A DNA stretch of 64,000 nt. Origin: Cytobacillus oceanisediminis. GTDB taxonomy: Bacteria > Bacillota > Bacilli > Bacillales > Cytobacillaceae. Each line of letters starts with the position of its first letter. Positions within the stretch are counted from its first letter, which is position 1. The stretch lies in assembly GCF_022811925.1 (NCBI RefSeq), contig NZ_CP065511.1, positions 3,155,501 through 3,219,500 of the forward strand. Reading direction: 5' to 3'. The notes under the pieces were generated by a model. It searched no databases and was not told the origin of the DNA. It saw nothing but the letters and a program-made list of their open reading frames with translations. Below, piece after piece: positions 37,433 through 46,955 of this stretch. The translations under genes were made by a program, and so were the position numbers.

Positions 37433-38839
37433 TCATGCACCAATTTCATTATTTGAACTAACTTTATGAGTTTTTCGATTTTTGAAGTAATAGAATAGAT
37501 AGCTGACAAGCAGAAATCCTATTCCAATAAGCAGTCCTGCCAGCTGAGTTGGGTCAAAGGCCAGGAATACTAGAATAGAGACACAGAATATTATACAAAT
37601 CAGCGGGATGATTGGGTAGAATGGGACTTTGTATTTTAGATCCTCTACCTTTCCACCTGCTTGTATATACTTACGTCGGAACATGAATTGAGAGAGAGCG
37701 ATTCCCATCCATGAGATGGTGACAGAAATACCTGCAATTGACATTAATAATACAAACACGGTTTCAGCTGCAAATACGCTTGTGAGTAATGATAAAAGGG
37801 AAAAGATCATGGTGAATACTAGAGCTGTGAACGGAACCTTTCGTTTTGAGAGTTTTCCAAAAACTCCAGGTGCCATTCCATCATGAGCCATCGCCCAAAG
37901 TAAGCGGGTCGAAGCATAAATACAAGAGTTTCCTACAGATAAAATAGCTGTTAGGATAACAAAATTCATGATATCAGGGGCAAATGGAATTCCAGCCAAG
38001 TCCATCAAGGTTACAAACGGGCTTTCTAATATCCCGAGCTCTTGTGTTGGAAAAATGGCGGATAATATAATAATAGAAGCAATATAAAAAATGATGATTC
38101 TAAAAAGGACATTTCGAATCGCACGAGGAATATTCTTTTGAGGCTCCTCGCTTTCACCGGCCGCAATTCCGATTAATTCTGATCCCTGATAGGAAAAGAT
38201 GACATTCATCATCGTTACAAACACGATGGCAATTCCAGCAGGGAAAAGGCCTTTAGGAGCTAAATGTTCCATATATGGCGCCGGCCTGTCCGCAAGTGGT
38301 ATGATGCCCAAGATGGCACTGAAGCCAATAATAATAAAGAAGATCACAGCTACAACTTTAATGCCGGAAAACCAATATTCCGCTTCAGCAAAGCCTCTTG
38401 TTGTTAAGGCATTGAGTGCGAACAAAAGAAGGATGAATATGGCACACCACACCCATACGGAGATATCCGGAAACCAGCGTTTCATCAATATTCCGGCAGC
38501 CGTAAATTCTACTCCAGCTGTTGTGGCTGAACCAATAAAATACATCCAGCCTAACGAGAAACCAGCCGAAGGACTAATAAATTTACTGGCATAAGTCTGG
38601 AACGATCCCGTAACAGGCATGTACACAGCAAGCTCACCCAAGCAAACCATGACAAGATACAAAATGACTCCACCGAATAAATATCCGATCAAAGCCCCTC
38701 CTGCTCCCGCTTGATTGATCGTGTAGCCGGCGTTTAAAAACAATCCAGTTCCTATTACTCCACCCAAAGATAGCATAAATAAATGACGGCGCTTCATCGA
38801 CCGGTTTAATTGATTCTTCTGACCCTCTTCCTCAACCAT
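37433..38839 (-). CDS. APC/AAT-family amino acid permease, probably for arginine or related compounds
   Basis: 468 residues and about 12 helices. MLSLGGVIGTGLFLNAGYTI, GELAVYMPVTGSFQTYA, SYQGSELIGIAAGESEEP and RLLWAMAHDGMAP are typical of the RocC/RocE and LysP-type permeases. Last gene of the operon with RocB and two guanidino-group hydrolases, which points to uptake of arginine or a modified arginine. Exact substrate is inferred from context only. Confidence 0.85.
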   Translation of the reverse strand: MVEEEGQKNQLNRSMKRRHLFMLSLGGVIGTGLFLNAGYTINQAGAGGALIGYLFGGVILYLVMVCLGELAVYMPVTGSFQTYASKFISPSAGFSLGWMYFIGSATTAGVEFTAAGILMKRWFPDISVWVWCAIFILLLFALNALTTRGFAEAEYWFSGIKVVAVIFFIIIGFSAILGIIPLADRPAPYMEHLAPKGLFPAGIAIVFVTMMNVIFSYQGSELIGIAAGESEEPQKNIPRAIRNVLFRIIIFYIASIIILSAIFPTQELGILESPFVTLMDLAGIPFAPDIMNFVILTAILSVGNSCIYASTRLLWAMAHDGMAPGVFGKLSKRKVPFTALVFTMIFSLLSLLTSVFAAETVFVLLMSIAGISVTISWMGIALSQFMFRRKYIQAGGKVEDLKYKVPFYPIIPLICIIFCVSILVFLAFDPTQLAGLLIGIGFLLVSYLFYYFKNRKTHKVSSNNEIGA

Positions 38840-38905
38840 CTAGATCACATCCCTTAATTAAATTGGCATCAGGCACATCAAGCTTGCGCGAATTTCACAC
38901 TTTAA

Positions 38906-38929
38906 TTGACAAAATCACCATTTTGTCAA
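38906..38929. repeat. perfect 10-bp palindrome overlapping the rocB stop codon
   Basis: TTGACAAAAT, four bases, ATTTTGTCAA. There is no T run, so it is not a clear terminator; it could be a processing stem or an operator for the permease gene. Confidence 0.5.
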
Positions 38930-40560
38930 CTAGTTGCGCCTGACACCATTAGGTGCTTTTTTGCCAGCATTTTGACCATCCCTTCTACAAGTGCGGGTAC
39001 TTCTTCGAAGGCGCTTTTGATGTGGAGGCGTTCGGTTCGTTTGTGAGCGTCTTTTCCGAATGGGCCTACGTTTAGTACCGGTGCTTGGAGCTGTGTCATT
39101 CCATCGAATGGAATGCTGTAGCTGCCGCCCCAAACCGGCGTGTTTTCTTTAAATACGATCCAGCCGTCATCCGTATCCTGATAATTGACATAGCTTAAAT
39201 CGCTAATTCCATTAAAATAGTGAACTTGGTTAACAGGCAGCCCAAACTTTTCAAAGCCTTGTTGTTTTACATATTCGATACATTCTGCGACTAGCTTATC
39301 CTCTGAGGAATTGACTGCCGGATAATAAGGAGGTGCATAAAGCAGAACGATTGCCGGTGTCAGCTCCTGACACTGAATGATTAACGTATCAGCAATTCGG
39401 ATAGATTTCTCCCGGTCATCCCATTCCGCTTTTTTCTGTACCAAGTCTTTGATACCCGCAACAAAATCTGTACCAAATTTTCGAACGGCATGCTTTTCCA
39501 GTTCTTCATAGCGCAGCACACGCACCTCACCTACGGGAGATACATTCCGTTCACTGCAGATTTCTTTATAGGCTTCGTTGCAGGCGTGAGCTGCATTTAG
39601 CGCTACCTTTTCGAAAATATCCATGATTTCCCCGGCATTCCGTTTCATTAAAAATACATTGTACAAAGCCGCTGAACGATAAGGTGTTTGCGCGGAATAC
39701 TCCAGACGAAGATCCTTTTGCTGCAGTGTCACCGGGAGCGGAGTTTGCTCTCCCATCTCCGTTTCCTGCAGTGTTAAATTCCACTCCATTCTTTGTGTTA
39801 GAAATGAGGCAATATAAGGCGCTGTAATGCCGCTAAGCGGTTCCCCCACATGCGTTTCTTTTCCATAAAAAAGAGCAGCAGGCATGATTTTACCAATAGA
39901 GCCTGAATACACATAATAGTTCCTGTCACCCGGTTCTTGCGTAAATACCGGTTCCCCGTTCAAGAAAAGCTTATAGGTGAGCTGATGTTTTTCCTTCAAT
40001 TCTAAAAGTTTCTGAACCGCTGCACGCATACCGGAAGAGTTCACTTCTTCATCCGGAACCGTCAGCAAGATCAGATTAATAGGCCAATGTTCAACAGTTG
40101 CCTTTTCTAATAATCCCATATGCATGACAAGCCCCATTTTCATATCCATCGTGCCCCTGCCAAATAAGAACTCTCCCGAGAGAAGATCCTGCCTGGCTTC
40201 TTCCGACAGCTCATCTGCCCTGGAATGAAGCAATTTCGTCAATTCCTCCGGGAAATGCGCGTACTCCCGAAGATCACCATATTCTTCTGTATTTACTGTA
40301 TCAAAGTGGCTGATTAACACGATCGTTTCTGTGGCATCCGGATGTTTATATAAAGCGGTAACAAAGCAGCGATCTAAATCGGCATCATGGTGCCCCAAGT
40401 GATCAGGATTCTCTCGAAAATAGGTCAACTCCTTGAGCTTCGCTGTCACTTTAAAAGGAAATTTACGCTCTCCATCCGTAAGTGTCATACTTTTCCAGCT
40501 TACTACTTCGCACAATAATCTGCGCAATGCATCTGGGGTTCCCCACCTTAGCTGTGTCAT
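38926..40560 (-). CDS. rocB: RocB-like M20 peptidase of arginine utilisation
   Basis: 544 residues, close to B. subtilis RocB in length. VLISHFDTVN, FGRGTMDMKMGLVMHMG and LLTVPDEEVNSSGMRAA are the M20 metal-binding motifs; HVGEPLSGITAPYIASFLTQ and WDDREKSIRIADTLI follow the RocB pattern. The role of RocB in arginine breakdown is not settled; as a peptidase it may remove an acyl or peptidyl group from an arginine derivative. 51 bp separate it from the preceding hydrolase gene. Confidence 0.88.
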   Translation of the reverse strand: MTQLRWGTPDALRRLLCEVVSWKSMTLTDGERKFPFKVTAKLKELTYFRENPDHLGHHDADLDRCFVTALYKHPDATETIVLISHFDTVNTEEYGDLREYAHFPEELTKLLHSRADELSEEARQDLLSGEFLFGRGTMDMKMGLVMHMGLLEKATVEHWPINLILLTVPDEEVNSSGMRAAVQKLLELKEKHQLTYKLFLNGEPVFTQEPGDRNYYVYSGSIGKIMPAALFYGKETHVGEPLSGITAPYIASFLTQRMEWNLTLQETEMGEQTPLPVTLQQKDLRLEYSAQTPYRSAALYNVFLMKRNAGEIMDIFEKVALNAAHACNEAYKEICSERNVSPVGEVRVLRYEELEKHAVRKFGTDFVAGIKDLVQKKAEWDDREKSIRIADTLIIQCQELTPAIVLLYAPPYYPAVNSSEDKLVAECIEYVKQQGFEKFGLPVNQVHYFNGISDLSYVNYQDTDDGWIVFKENTPVWGGSYSIPFDGMTQLQAPVLNVGPFGKDAHKRTERLHIKSAFEEVPALVEGMVKMLAKKHLMVSGATS

Positions 40561-40611
40561 AACTAAACGCTCCTTCTATGCGAATTAAAACGGCCATTTT
40601 TCTACTTATTA

Positions 40612-41415
40612 TTAAAAACGAAGTGACAAACAGCTTAATCCGCCATCAAGTTTACGGAACTCAGATGTATCAAGTTCAATCGTGCGGAAGCCGGCTTCAT
40701 TAATTTTTTGCTTTGTTTGCGGGTATCCGGATGGAACGATGATATAGTCGTTGACGCGAATACAGTTTGCTGCATATTCCTCTTCCGGAGGAACAACAAT
40801 TTTTTGATAGGAATTAAAATCCGGGTGGTCTACAAATTCTCCAGCAACGACAATCGTTTGATTGCCAATATATGCTATTCCAGTTTTCAGGTGGAAGAAT
40901 TTTTGTAATGGAACGATGGTTGCATTATAGCCTTCGGCTTCTAAAATTTGCTTAAGCTGTTCGGCGCCTTCCTGGTTCGTCCGGGTAGAGACGCCAATGT
41001 AAAAGTGATCTTCGATTTGTAAAATATCGCCGCCATCAAGTGTGCCAGGCGCTTTAATATAGTAGATTTTATCAAAGAAGGATTTGACTGCCGGCTTTAT
41101 TTCGTGAATTTCGCCATTTCTTTTTTCCGCACCAGGGTTGGAAATAACTGCGAACTCTGCAGTTAAAACAGCTGTATCTTCTACAAACGTAGAATCCGGG
41201 AATTGATCATTGCTTTGAAGAACAGTTACTTCTGTACCGCATGTTTTAAGTGCTTCAATATAGGCATCATGCTGCTCTAATGCTTTTTCTAAAATAGGTG
41301 TTCCAAGGTCAGATGTTGTTAATCCATTGATAAAAGTTGAGCCGGGTCTTTTTACAATTGTGTTATGAAACATTTTTGCAGCTTGTGATGATTTTGTTGT
41401 TGATTCTCTTAACAT
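40612..41415 (-). CDS. dimethylargininase-like amidinohydrolase
   Basis: 267 residues, beta-alpha propeller fold. DSTFVEDTAVL, GTLDGGDILQI, FFHLKTGIAYIG (His) and GGLSCLSLRF (C-terminal catalytic Cys) match N-dimethylarginine dimethylaminohydrolase. It would hydrolyse methylated or free arginine to citrulline. Length and all catalytic positions look complete. It is the second gene of an operon behind an IclR regulator. Confidence 0.85.
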   Translation of the reverse strand: MLRESTTKSSQAAKMFHNTIVKRPGSTFINGLTTSDLGTPILEKALEQHDAYIEALKTCGTEVTVLQSNDQFPDSTFVEDTAVLTAEFAVISNPGAEKRNGEIHEIKPAVKSFFDKIYYIKAPGTLDGGDILQIEDHFYIGVSTRTNQEGAEQLKQILEAEGYNATIVPLQKFFHLKTGIAYIGNQTIVVAGEFVDHPDFNSYQKIVVPPEEEYAANCIRVNDYIIVPSGYPQTKQKINEAGFRTIELDTSEFRKLDGGLSCLSLRF

Positions 41416-41456
41416 GTTTTATTCCTCCATCTACTCTTGTGATTTATTAATTTTGG

Positions 41457-42323
41457 TTAAATACGTTCCACTGGGCATGTGAGGCATGTTGGTCCTCCAG
41501 TGCCTAAATATGAAATTTCATTACCTTCATATTCATAGACAGTCGCTCCTGCATCCAATAGTCCCTGTTTGGTTTGAGGATTTCCGGAAACAATGACACA
41601 GATGCGCGGTGCAACAGCCAGCACATTACAGCCGAGCCGCCGGTATTCATCGTCCGGTACTTCAACCAACTGGATGCCACGTTCTATCAGCATCTGTCTT
41701 AAAAATACCGGCATAAGACGTGAATACACCACTGCAAGATTTTCATCTACGATACTTATAAAAGACATAAGGTGAAGACACTCCTCTTCTCCTTGATCAT
41801 GCGGGAGTTGAACAACTATACATTCATCTACTATATCTTTTGTCATTTCTTTAATTTGGCGAATCGCCTCATCGTTTGTTCGATATCCGCGTCCAATTAA
41901 TAAAGTGCGGTCATCTAACCAAACAAGATCTCCCCCGTCAGCTGCAGCATCACCAGTTATTTCCCCCAGAATCGGGATGTTTTTTTCCTGTAAAAATTCT
42001 TTATAAATTTCTGCTTCAGGCTGACGTAATTTTTTCCCTGATTTTAAAATCATTGCGCCTTTTTTCGTAAATTTAACGGGATCATGTGCATAAAGCGAAT
42101 CTAGCCCCACCTTTTCTGAAACCGGCAGAAATTCAATATAGCCGACATGCTCCTTGATAATGGATAGAAACTGTTCGTATTCCTGGTGGGCTTTCATATA
42201 ATCCGGCTCACTGATATAGTTGAACTTTTTCCACTCACTCCTTAAATGCTCCTGGCTGATAAAGGCTTCTTTTGGATGCTTTACAATGACAGTATTTAGC
42301 TTTTTGTACATTGAAGTCACCAA
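41457..42323 (-). CDS. second amidinotransferase/arginine deiminase-fold hydrolase
   Basis: 288 residues. AADGGDLVWLDDRTLLIG, RGYRTNDEAIRQI, HLMSFISIVDENLAVVY (His) and GGPTCLTCPVERI (C-terminal Cys) show the same guanidine-modifying fold as the next gene, but the two proteins are distant. The substrate could be arginine, a modified arginine or another guanidino acid. Start TTG at 42323 with AAGGAGG upstream at normal spacing. Operon-leading gene, divergent from the IclR-type regulator. Confidence 0.78.
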   Translation of the reverse strand: MVTSMYKKLNTVIVKHPKEAFISQEHLRSEWKKFNYISEPDYMKAHQEYEQFLSIIKEHVGYIEFLPVSEKVGLDSLYAHDPVKFTKKGAMILKSGKKLRQPEAEIYKEFLQEKNIPILGEITGDAAADGGDLVWLDDRTLLIGRGYRTNDEAIRQIKEMTKDIVDECIVVQLPHDQGEEECLHLMSFISIVDENLAVVYSRLMPVFLRQMLIERGIQLVEVPDDEYRRLGCNVLAVAPRICVIVSGNPQTKQGLLDAGATVYEYEGNEISYLGTGGPTCLTCPVERI

Positions 42324-42380
42324 TTGGCTTAACCTCCTTTTTTCCGCATATCGGAATTAGTTTCCTCTGACAGGAAAACT

Positions 42381-42418
42381 TATAATATGATATTATAGTG
42401 ATAGATTCTTCATGTCAA
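42381..42418 (-). promoter_or_regulatory. sigma-A promoter with overlapping palindrome (probable operator)
   Basis: Minus strand TTGACA (42413-42418) and TATAAT (42392-42397) or TAATAT two bases further. TATAATAT-G-ATATTATA at 42381-42397 is a perfect palindrome covering the -10 box, a likely site for the divergent IclR-type regulator. Confidence 0.65.
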
Positions 42419-42489
42419 TATATTTTGAATTTACTGAATAATTTATTTCAATACACTTATGTAAATTAAAAGGAATGGAAGGATAAAAG

Positions 42490-43227
42490 ATGCAGACAAT
42501 CGATCGTGCCATGCAGGTAATCAAGGTTTTGGCTAAAAATGACACAAGAATGTGGATTTCCATTACAGATTTATCAAAGGAATGCGACTTGCCTGTCAGT
42601 ACACTTCATCGGCTCCTGCAATCCATGAAGCAGCACGGACTTATTCAACAGGACCCAGATTTGAAATTATATTCTATGGGTAACACCTGGTTAGAATATG
42701 GACTTAAAATGTATGACACCTTTGATTTTGTTGGACTGATTCGCCCAGAGATGGAAAAATTAATGCATGAGGTGGAGGAGAGTGTGTATTTTAGCAAGCC
42801 AATTGGATTAGAATCACTTGTAGTTGAAAGAATTGATTGTCTCAACAATCCGATTCGAATCAATGATCAGCTGGGGATTCGAATCCCGTTGAATATTGGG
42901 GCAGCCAACAAAGTGTTATTAGCCAATATGCCTAACTCCGAGTCTGTTAAAGTTATTAATTCCTTAGTGCCATCTGAGGAAAGAGATTCGTTTATAAAAC
43001 TATTAAGCAAAGTTAGAAGGCAGGGTTATGGGGAGAGTCATGGCGAACAAACGCCTGGAACCTCTTCTGTCGCTGCGCCTATTTTCGATCACGCAAATGA
43101 ACTCCTGGGAGCCATAAGCATCGGATATGTTAATTTCAATATCACAGAAGAAAGACAAAACTGCTTAATCGAAAAAGTAATCGAATACGGAATGCGAATC
43201 TGCAATAAATTAGGGAGTAAATACTGA
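42490..43227 (+). CDS. IclR-family transcription regulator
   Basis: 245 residues. N-terminal winged helix (ISITDLSKECDLPVSTLHRL, then LQSMKQHGLIQQDP) and a C-terminal effector domain with IPLNIGAANKVLLANMPN, GYGESHGEQTPGTSSVAAP and LLGAISIGY. Divergent from the guanidino-compound operon, which it probably represses or activates in response to a small molecule. AAGGAATGG-type ribosome site before ATG. Confidence 0.88.
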   Translation: MQTIDRAMQVIKVLAKNDTRMWISITDLSKECDLPVSTLHRLLQSMKQHGLIQQDPDLKLYSMGNTWLEYGLKMYDTFDFVGLIRPEMEKLMHEVEESVYFSKPIGLESLVVERIDCLNNPIRINDQLGIRIPLNIGAANKVLLANMPNSESVKVINSLVPSEERDSFIKLLSKVRRQGYGESHGEQTPGTSSVAAPIFDHANELLGAISIGYVNFNITEERQNCLIEKVIEYGMRICNKLGSKY

Positions 43228-43295
43228 GGTAATTAAAAAAGAGTTCATTTTAACAACTATTATGAAGAAATTGTCCTTAAGTGCTATATAACAAT

Positions 43296-43330
43296 AAAAA
43301 AAACGCAAGGTTAAAAATCGCCTTGCGTTT
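43296..43330. terminator. hairpin terminator after the IclR gene
   Basis: AAACGCAAGG and CCTTGCGTTT form a perfect 10-bp stem; the T run is on the minus strand. A second weaker hairpin with a T6 tail on the plus strand follows at 43440-43483. Confidence 0.75.
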
Positions 43331-43439
43331 GAAGTGTATATTAACCAGCAAATTAGTTTCCTGTTCAACCCAAAAACACATAAGAAAATCATTTCATAGA
43401 TTCAGACTTTAAATAGACTTTAAATAGCTAGAAATGAAA

Positions 43440-43483
43440 AAATGCCCAATCCCTTAAATACCAAGGGTTTGGACACTTTTTTA
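43440..43483 (+). terminator. second hairpin with T tract
   Basis: TGCCCAATCCCT and AGGGTTTGGACA pair with two mismatches and are followed by CTTTTTT on the plus strand. A probable terminator of the IclR transcript. Confidence 0.55.
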
Positions 43484-43639
43484 ATAAGGTTTATGAAAGC
43501 GTTAATTCGTATTATGCGAACTCATCTACCATTATTTTACACCCACTGATTATACAGTTGTTTTCTTGCTTCATATATAAACGAGCGTACAGCTGCGTTT
43601 AATGCGGGCCGTTATGTCCTATAATATAGAACCAGTATA

Positions 43640-43956
43640 CATGCTAACGGCATACCCTTTCGAACAAAATGGCAGTAAATGCATGGCGTAATGTATGTGG
43701 CGAAATATGAGCACCCAGCTTTTTGGTATAGCTCTCAAATTTTAATTGGGCGCGGACACATCGGACCAGTGCTTTTAGGATTCACAAAAACAAACGGGAG
43801 TGTGTCCTCATGGGTGTCTAAATAGGCTTTCAGATGTTTCCCACACTCTCGTGTAAATAGCACAATGCGCTCTTTTTTACCTTTCCCTTTTGGTATCGTT
43901 ATCATGCGTTCCGGCCATTTTATATCCACCTTTTTCATGACTAACTCCCGCAAGGT
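43640..43956 (-). pseudogene. remnant of a tyrosine recombinase (phage/Xer-type integrase)
   Basis: The minus strand encodes RELVMKKVDIKWPERMI and GKGKKERIVLF, the region after the first catalytic Arg of tyrosine recombinases. After a frameshift near 43735 it continues with SYTKKLGAHISPHTLRHAF (HxLRH box with catalytic His and Arg). The N-terminal half is absent and the C-terminal Tyr region is not readable. The 5' side is cut directly by an inverted copy of the dispersed repeat at 43957-43991. Confidence 0.75.
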
Positions 43957-43991
43957 CCTTTTCTTATTAAACTAAAGCACCTTTAGTTCAA
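43957..43991 (-). repeat. dispersed array repeat, inverted partial copy (R0)
   Basis: Minus strand reads TTGAACTAAAGGTGCTTTAG then TTTAATAAGAAAAGG, matching the left half of the array repeat. It forms the boundary between the recombinase remnant and the MBL hydrolase gene. Confidence 0.65.
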
Positions 43992-43999
43992 TAAAACCG

Positions 44000-44782
44000 T
44001 TAAAACTGAACACTAAAACCGTTAAATTTGTGGATTCCTGTACCGAATTTAGTAAGTTTATTTTCTCTCAAAAACTTAACTGCAATTTTTACTTCTTCTA
44101 AAATTTTTGGTTCAAGTCCTAAAGTGTTATGTGAACCGTAAACCATTGAGATGTTTGGTATCTCTGAAATTCTTTCCAACGAGTTAACTAAATCAACAGG
44201 GTTTGTTGAAGGATAAAAAGCATATATAGGGGTTTCATCATATAGTAAATCCCCTGTAAACAAATAACCGTTTGTTTCATCAAAAACCGATATATGACCA
44301 GGAGAATGTCCAGGAGTATGATAGATTATTAACTTTCTATTACCCAACTCAATTACATCGCCATCAGCTAACAACCCTGTTGGTTCGCCTTGAAATGGTT
44401 GATATGTGTTAGGATTAAATGTATTCGGAGTAGGCAATGTTATATCTCTACTAACATCTTTTCTTATTTGTTCGATTGATAAGCCTTTTATTCCATTCAC
44501 TAACCAATCTTTATCTCCCTCATGAACATATATTCTTTCAAATTCGCCATGACTTCCAATATGATCAGTGTGGACATGAGTAGTGATGACTTCAATCGGC
44601 AAGGTAGTCAACTGGTCAGTAACTCTCTTTATATTATCAATACCAAGACCAGTATCAATTAGTACCGCTTTTTGATTACCTAATAATAAAAATGAATGTA
44701 CCTTCTCCCAATGTCCATATTCACTAATTACGTATGTATTACTATCAATCTGTTGCACAGTAAACCACAAATCTTTAATCAT
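44000..44782 (-). CDS. MBL-fold metallo-hydrolase
   Basis: 260 residues. TTHVHTDHIGSHGEF (HxHxDH), HTPGHSPGHISVF and YLFTGDLLYDE give the complete dinuclear metal site of the metallo-beta-lactamase fold. Closest general type is a glyoxalase II-like or lactonase-like hydrolase; substrate unknown. First gene of the repeat-delimited accessory region, bracketed by repeat copies R0 and the degenerate one at 44850. Confidence 0.85.
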   Translation of the reverse strand: MIKDLWFTVQQIDSNTYVISEYGHWEKVHSFLLLGNQKAVLIDTGLGIDNIKRVTDQLTTLPIEVITTHVHTDHIGSHGEFERIYVHEGDKDWLVNGIKGLSIEQIRKDVSRDITLPTPNTFNPNTYQPFQGEPTGLLADGDVIELGNRKLIIYHTPGHSPGHISVFDETNGYLFTGDLLYDETPIYAFYPSTNPVDLVNSLERISEIPNISMVYGSHNTLGLEPKILEEVKIAVKFLRENKLTKFGTGIHKFNGFSVQF

Positions 44783-44849
44783 ACATTGCCTCCAAAATAT
44801 TATTTTACTTCCCTACTTGTTCTACATTACAAACCAATATCCCCTCTTA

Positions 44850-44896
44850 TTGAACTTAACTCCCTCAATAAAAAAAGCGTACACACCCGATTACTC
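44850..44896 (+). repeat. degenerate array repeat
   Basis: TTGAACTTAACTCCCTCAAT, then AAAAAAAGCG and CACCCGATTACT follow the order of the array repeat (left arm, A-run with GC, CACCCGTTAG right arm), but the hairpin is mostly lost. Confidence 0.4.
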
Positions 44897-45035
44897 CTGA
44901 TTTCTTAGATTTTCATAGCTATTTACCTGCCGGTAAATGGGTTTCAATTGGAGGATAGTAACTGAAAAGGATATATTTGGGCACGCCGAGAAAAATGAGC
45001 TACAACCCACTAACCAATCTATTACAAAAATTGGT

Positions 45036-45235
45036 GGAGTAGTAAGAATATGACCGCACTGGTAGATGTCCACATATCTCATGGAGGTCAACCCTCCCAT
45101 GCCTCACAGAGTCTTCGCTCTCAAATTCCTTCGTCCAACCTTTCCATGAGGTGGATGTCGGCCATGCTGCCCCACAGGGTCCATGCCCGTAATTTAGTTG
45201 CTTTGCCGACTAATCCGTGCTTCAAATGTCTCCAA
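45036..45235 (-). ncRNA. candidate bridge (seek) RNA region of the first IS110-family element
   Basis: Noncoding segment 3' of the transposase. It aligns with 57352-57560 of the second element: CCTCCCATG, CTCA, ATTCCTTCGTC, ATGCT and GGGTC are shared in order. TCATGGA at 45079-45085 pairs with TCCATGA at 45143-45149, and TCCAC (45069-45073) with GTGGA (45151-45155). The same stem is kept with different bases in the other copy. Strand is assumed to follow the transposase. Confidence 0.55.
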
Positions 45236-45278
45236 AACTATAAGCCAAGAACTATTTCTAATCTAAACGAAACCAGAA

Positions 45279-46573
45279 TTAAGCGGCCAGTTCTGCCTTC
45301 TTTGATCCTGCCAAGTGAGGGATATCTTTTAACATCTTTTCTTCACTAAATTCAAATTGCTTTTTACTTATACTAAAGAAAATACGAATCAATTTATTAC
45401 ACAAAGCGATAAGGGACTGCATCTTCTTTAGCGGGTTGTCTGGCCGTTGTGTAAAGTAAGCATGCAGGGCCTTAAAAGCTGAATTTTTGGCAACGAGAAT
45501 CATGCAAACCCTAAACAACAGAGCCCTTAGCTTCTTCCGTCCTCTCTTGGAGATGGTGGTTTTTCCCTTATGCTTTCCAGACGTATTTTCCTTCAGACTC
45601 AAGCCAGCCAGCTTAATAATTTGTCGGGGGTGAGTGTACTCACGTAGGTCACCCACTTCCGCAAAGAAACCAGCGACTGTATCTCTTCCAACACCCTTGA
45701 TCGCTAACATTTGGGCTACACCTGGAATTTCATCAAGCAGGTAATCTATTTTTCCGTCCAATTCTTCGAATTCCTTCTGAATCAAATCATATTTAACCAG
45801 AAGAGTTTTCAGCTCCATTTTTGCCATCTCAGAGCCTTGGCGAAGTCCGATGGACTGACTCGCTGCTTGCTTTAACTCCCGAATCTTATTAGCACCTACA
45901 CTTCTTTTTACGGATTTTCTTAAATGGATAAGCAATTCATCTTCTGTGAAATTGGCTATTTCATGCGGTAGAGCATAAAGCCGTAAGAATTGTAATGCAG
46001 CCTTGCCCTCCCACTTCTTAAAGACCTTAAGAAATTCCGGAAAATACCGGTCAATCCAGTTATGCACCTGGCCCTGGACCGTTTGAAGGTCATCGGTTAA
46101 AAGATCGCGTATTTTCTTTGCCACACGGAGTTCGGCATAAACACCTTGCGGTATGGTAGGTTCGGCGTATCTTCCGTCCTTGACCAACTGGGCAATGACC
46201 TTGGCATCTTTTACATCATTTTTAGTTGGAGAATTATCATCAAGTTCCTTGCTTTTCTTTACGTGCAAGGGATTTACAGCTACAAACTTAATCTCGTTCT
46301 CTTTTAAAATATGACCAGGTTAAACCAATAATGACCTGTTGGCTCCATACCGACAATCACTTTCTCCATACTACGTGCTTTCTTCGTTTCTGAAATCCAA
46401 TGAAGAAAATGCTCAAAACCTTCTTTTGTATTTTCAAAATAACAAGGGGTTCCAAACTCCATTCCCCTGAAATCCTGGGCACGTGCCACATGCTTGAATT
46501 TCGCGATATCCACCCCTATAATCAGGGTGTAAGGAGTAATTTGAGCAATCTTCTTATTCTGGTTATAATTCAT
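45279..46573 (-). pseudogene. IS110-family transposase, interrupted by one frameshift
   Basis: N-terminal part (46304-46573) has the RuvC-like DEDD start IIGVDIAKFKHVARA and IVGMEPTGHYW. A shift near 46310 breaks the frame after YWFNL; the other frame continues with HILKENEIKFVAVNPLHVKK to the C-terminal domain (ITISKRGRKKLRALLF-type TTISKRGRKKLRALL). Total 1295 bp, one base short of a full 431-residue enzyme, so a single deletion explains it. The Ser-containing C-terminal domain looks whole. Confidence 0.85.
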
Positions 46574-46690
46574 TTTAAAGCCTCCTGGTATTTGAGTAAT
46601 GTCCTTTTCGCTTGCCGGCTTCAGGACTCTCTCATTCTACCAAGAGGTTATTTTTTTGTTCAAACTCCATTTTCCTTCATTACAGGAATG

Positions 46691-46855
46691 CTGCCCCTTT
46701 TGTTTAAAAAGAAAAAAACTGCCTGAAATGGCAGCTGGTTCTTTAAGTATTGCACCCTATAGTTTAAGTGAAAATCTTCACAATCTTTTGTGTAGGGGCT
46801 TATAAAAAAGACGCCTTCTTACAAAAGAAAAGCGCCCGATTGTTGAAGATCTAAC
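46691..46855 (+). repeat. array repeat R1, long form
   Basis: Core 46691-46769: CTGCCCCTTTTGTTTAAAAA, hairpin ACTGCC / GGCAGC(T), then GCACCCTATAGTTTAA. A further module to 46855 (CAATCTTTTGTGTAGG, GACGCC, AAAAGCGCCCGATTGTTGAA) is shared with R2. Element A's right end joins its first base. Confidence 0.8.
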
Positions 46856-46955
46856 AAAAGGCAGATGGAATAAGCAAGTGAATATTATCTAGATATACTT
46901 TATTTACTTCTTTTATTTATAAATTTTAGTTTAAGAACTAGAAATAAATAATTTT

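Larger units (their letters stand above)
45000..46690 (-). mobile_element. IS110-family element A (transposase broken)
   Basis: Contains the split transposase 45279-46573 and the structured 3' noncoding region. The right end is placed at TACAGGAATG (46681-46690), a motif shared with element B at 58987-58996, followed by CT and the array repeat. The left end is not resolved; similarity to element B begins near 45035. Lack of long inverted ends is normal for IS110. Confidence 0.7.

Noticed and set aside
45279..46573. Programmed frameshift in the element A transposase
   Set aside because: No slippery heptamer with a downstream structure is seen and IS110 enzymes are normally one ORF; a one-base deletion explains it.
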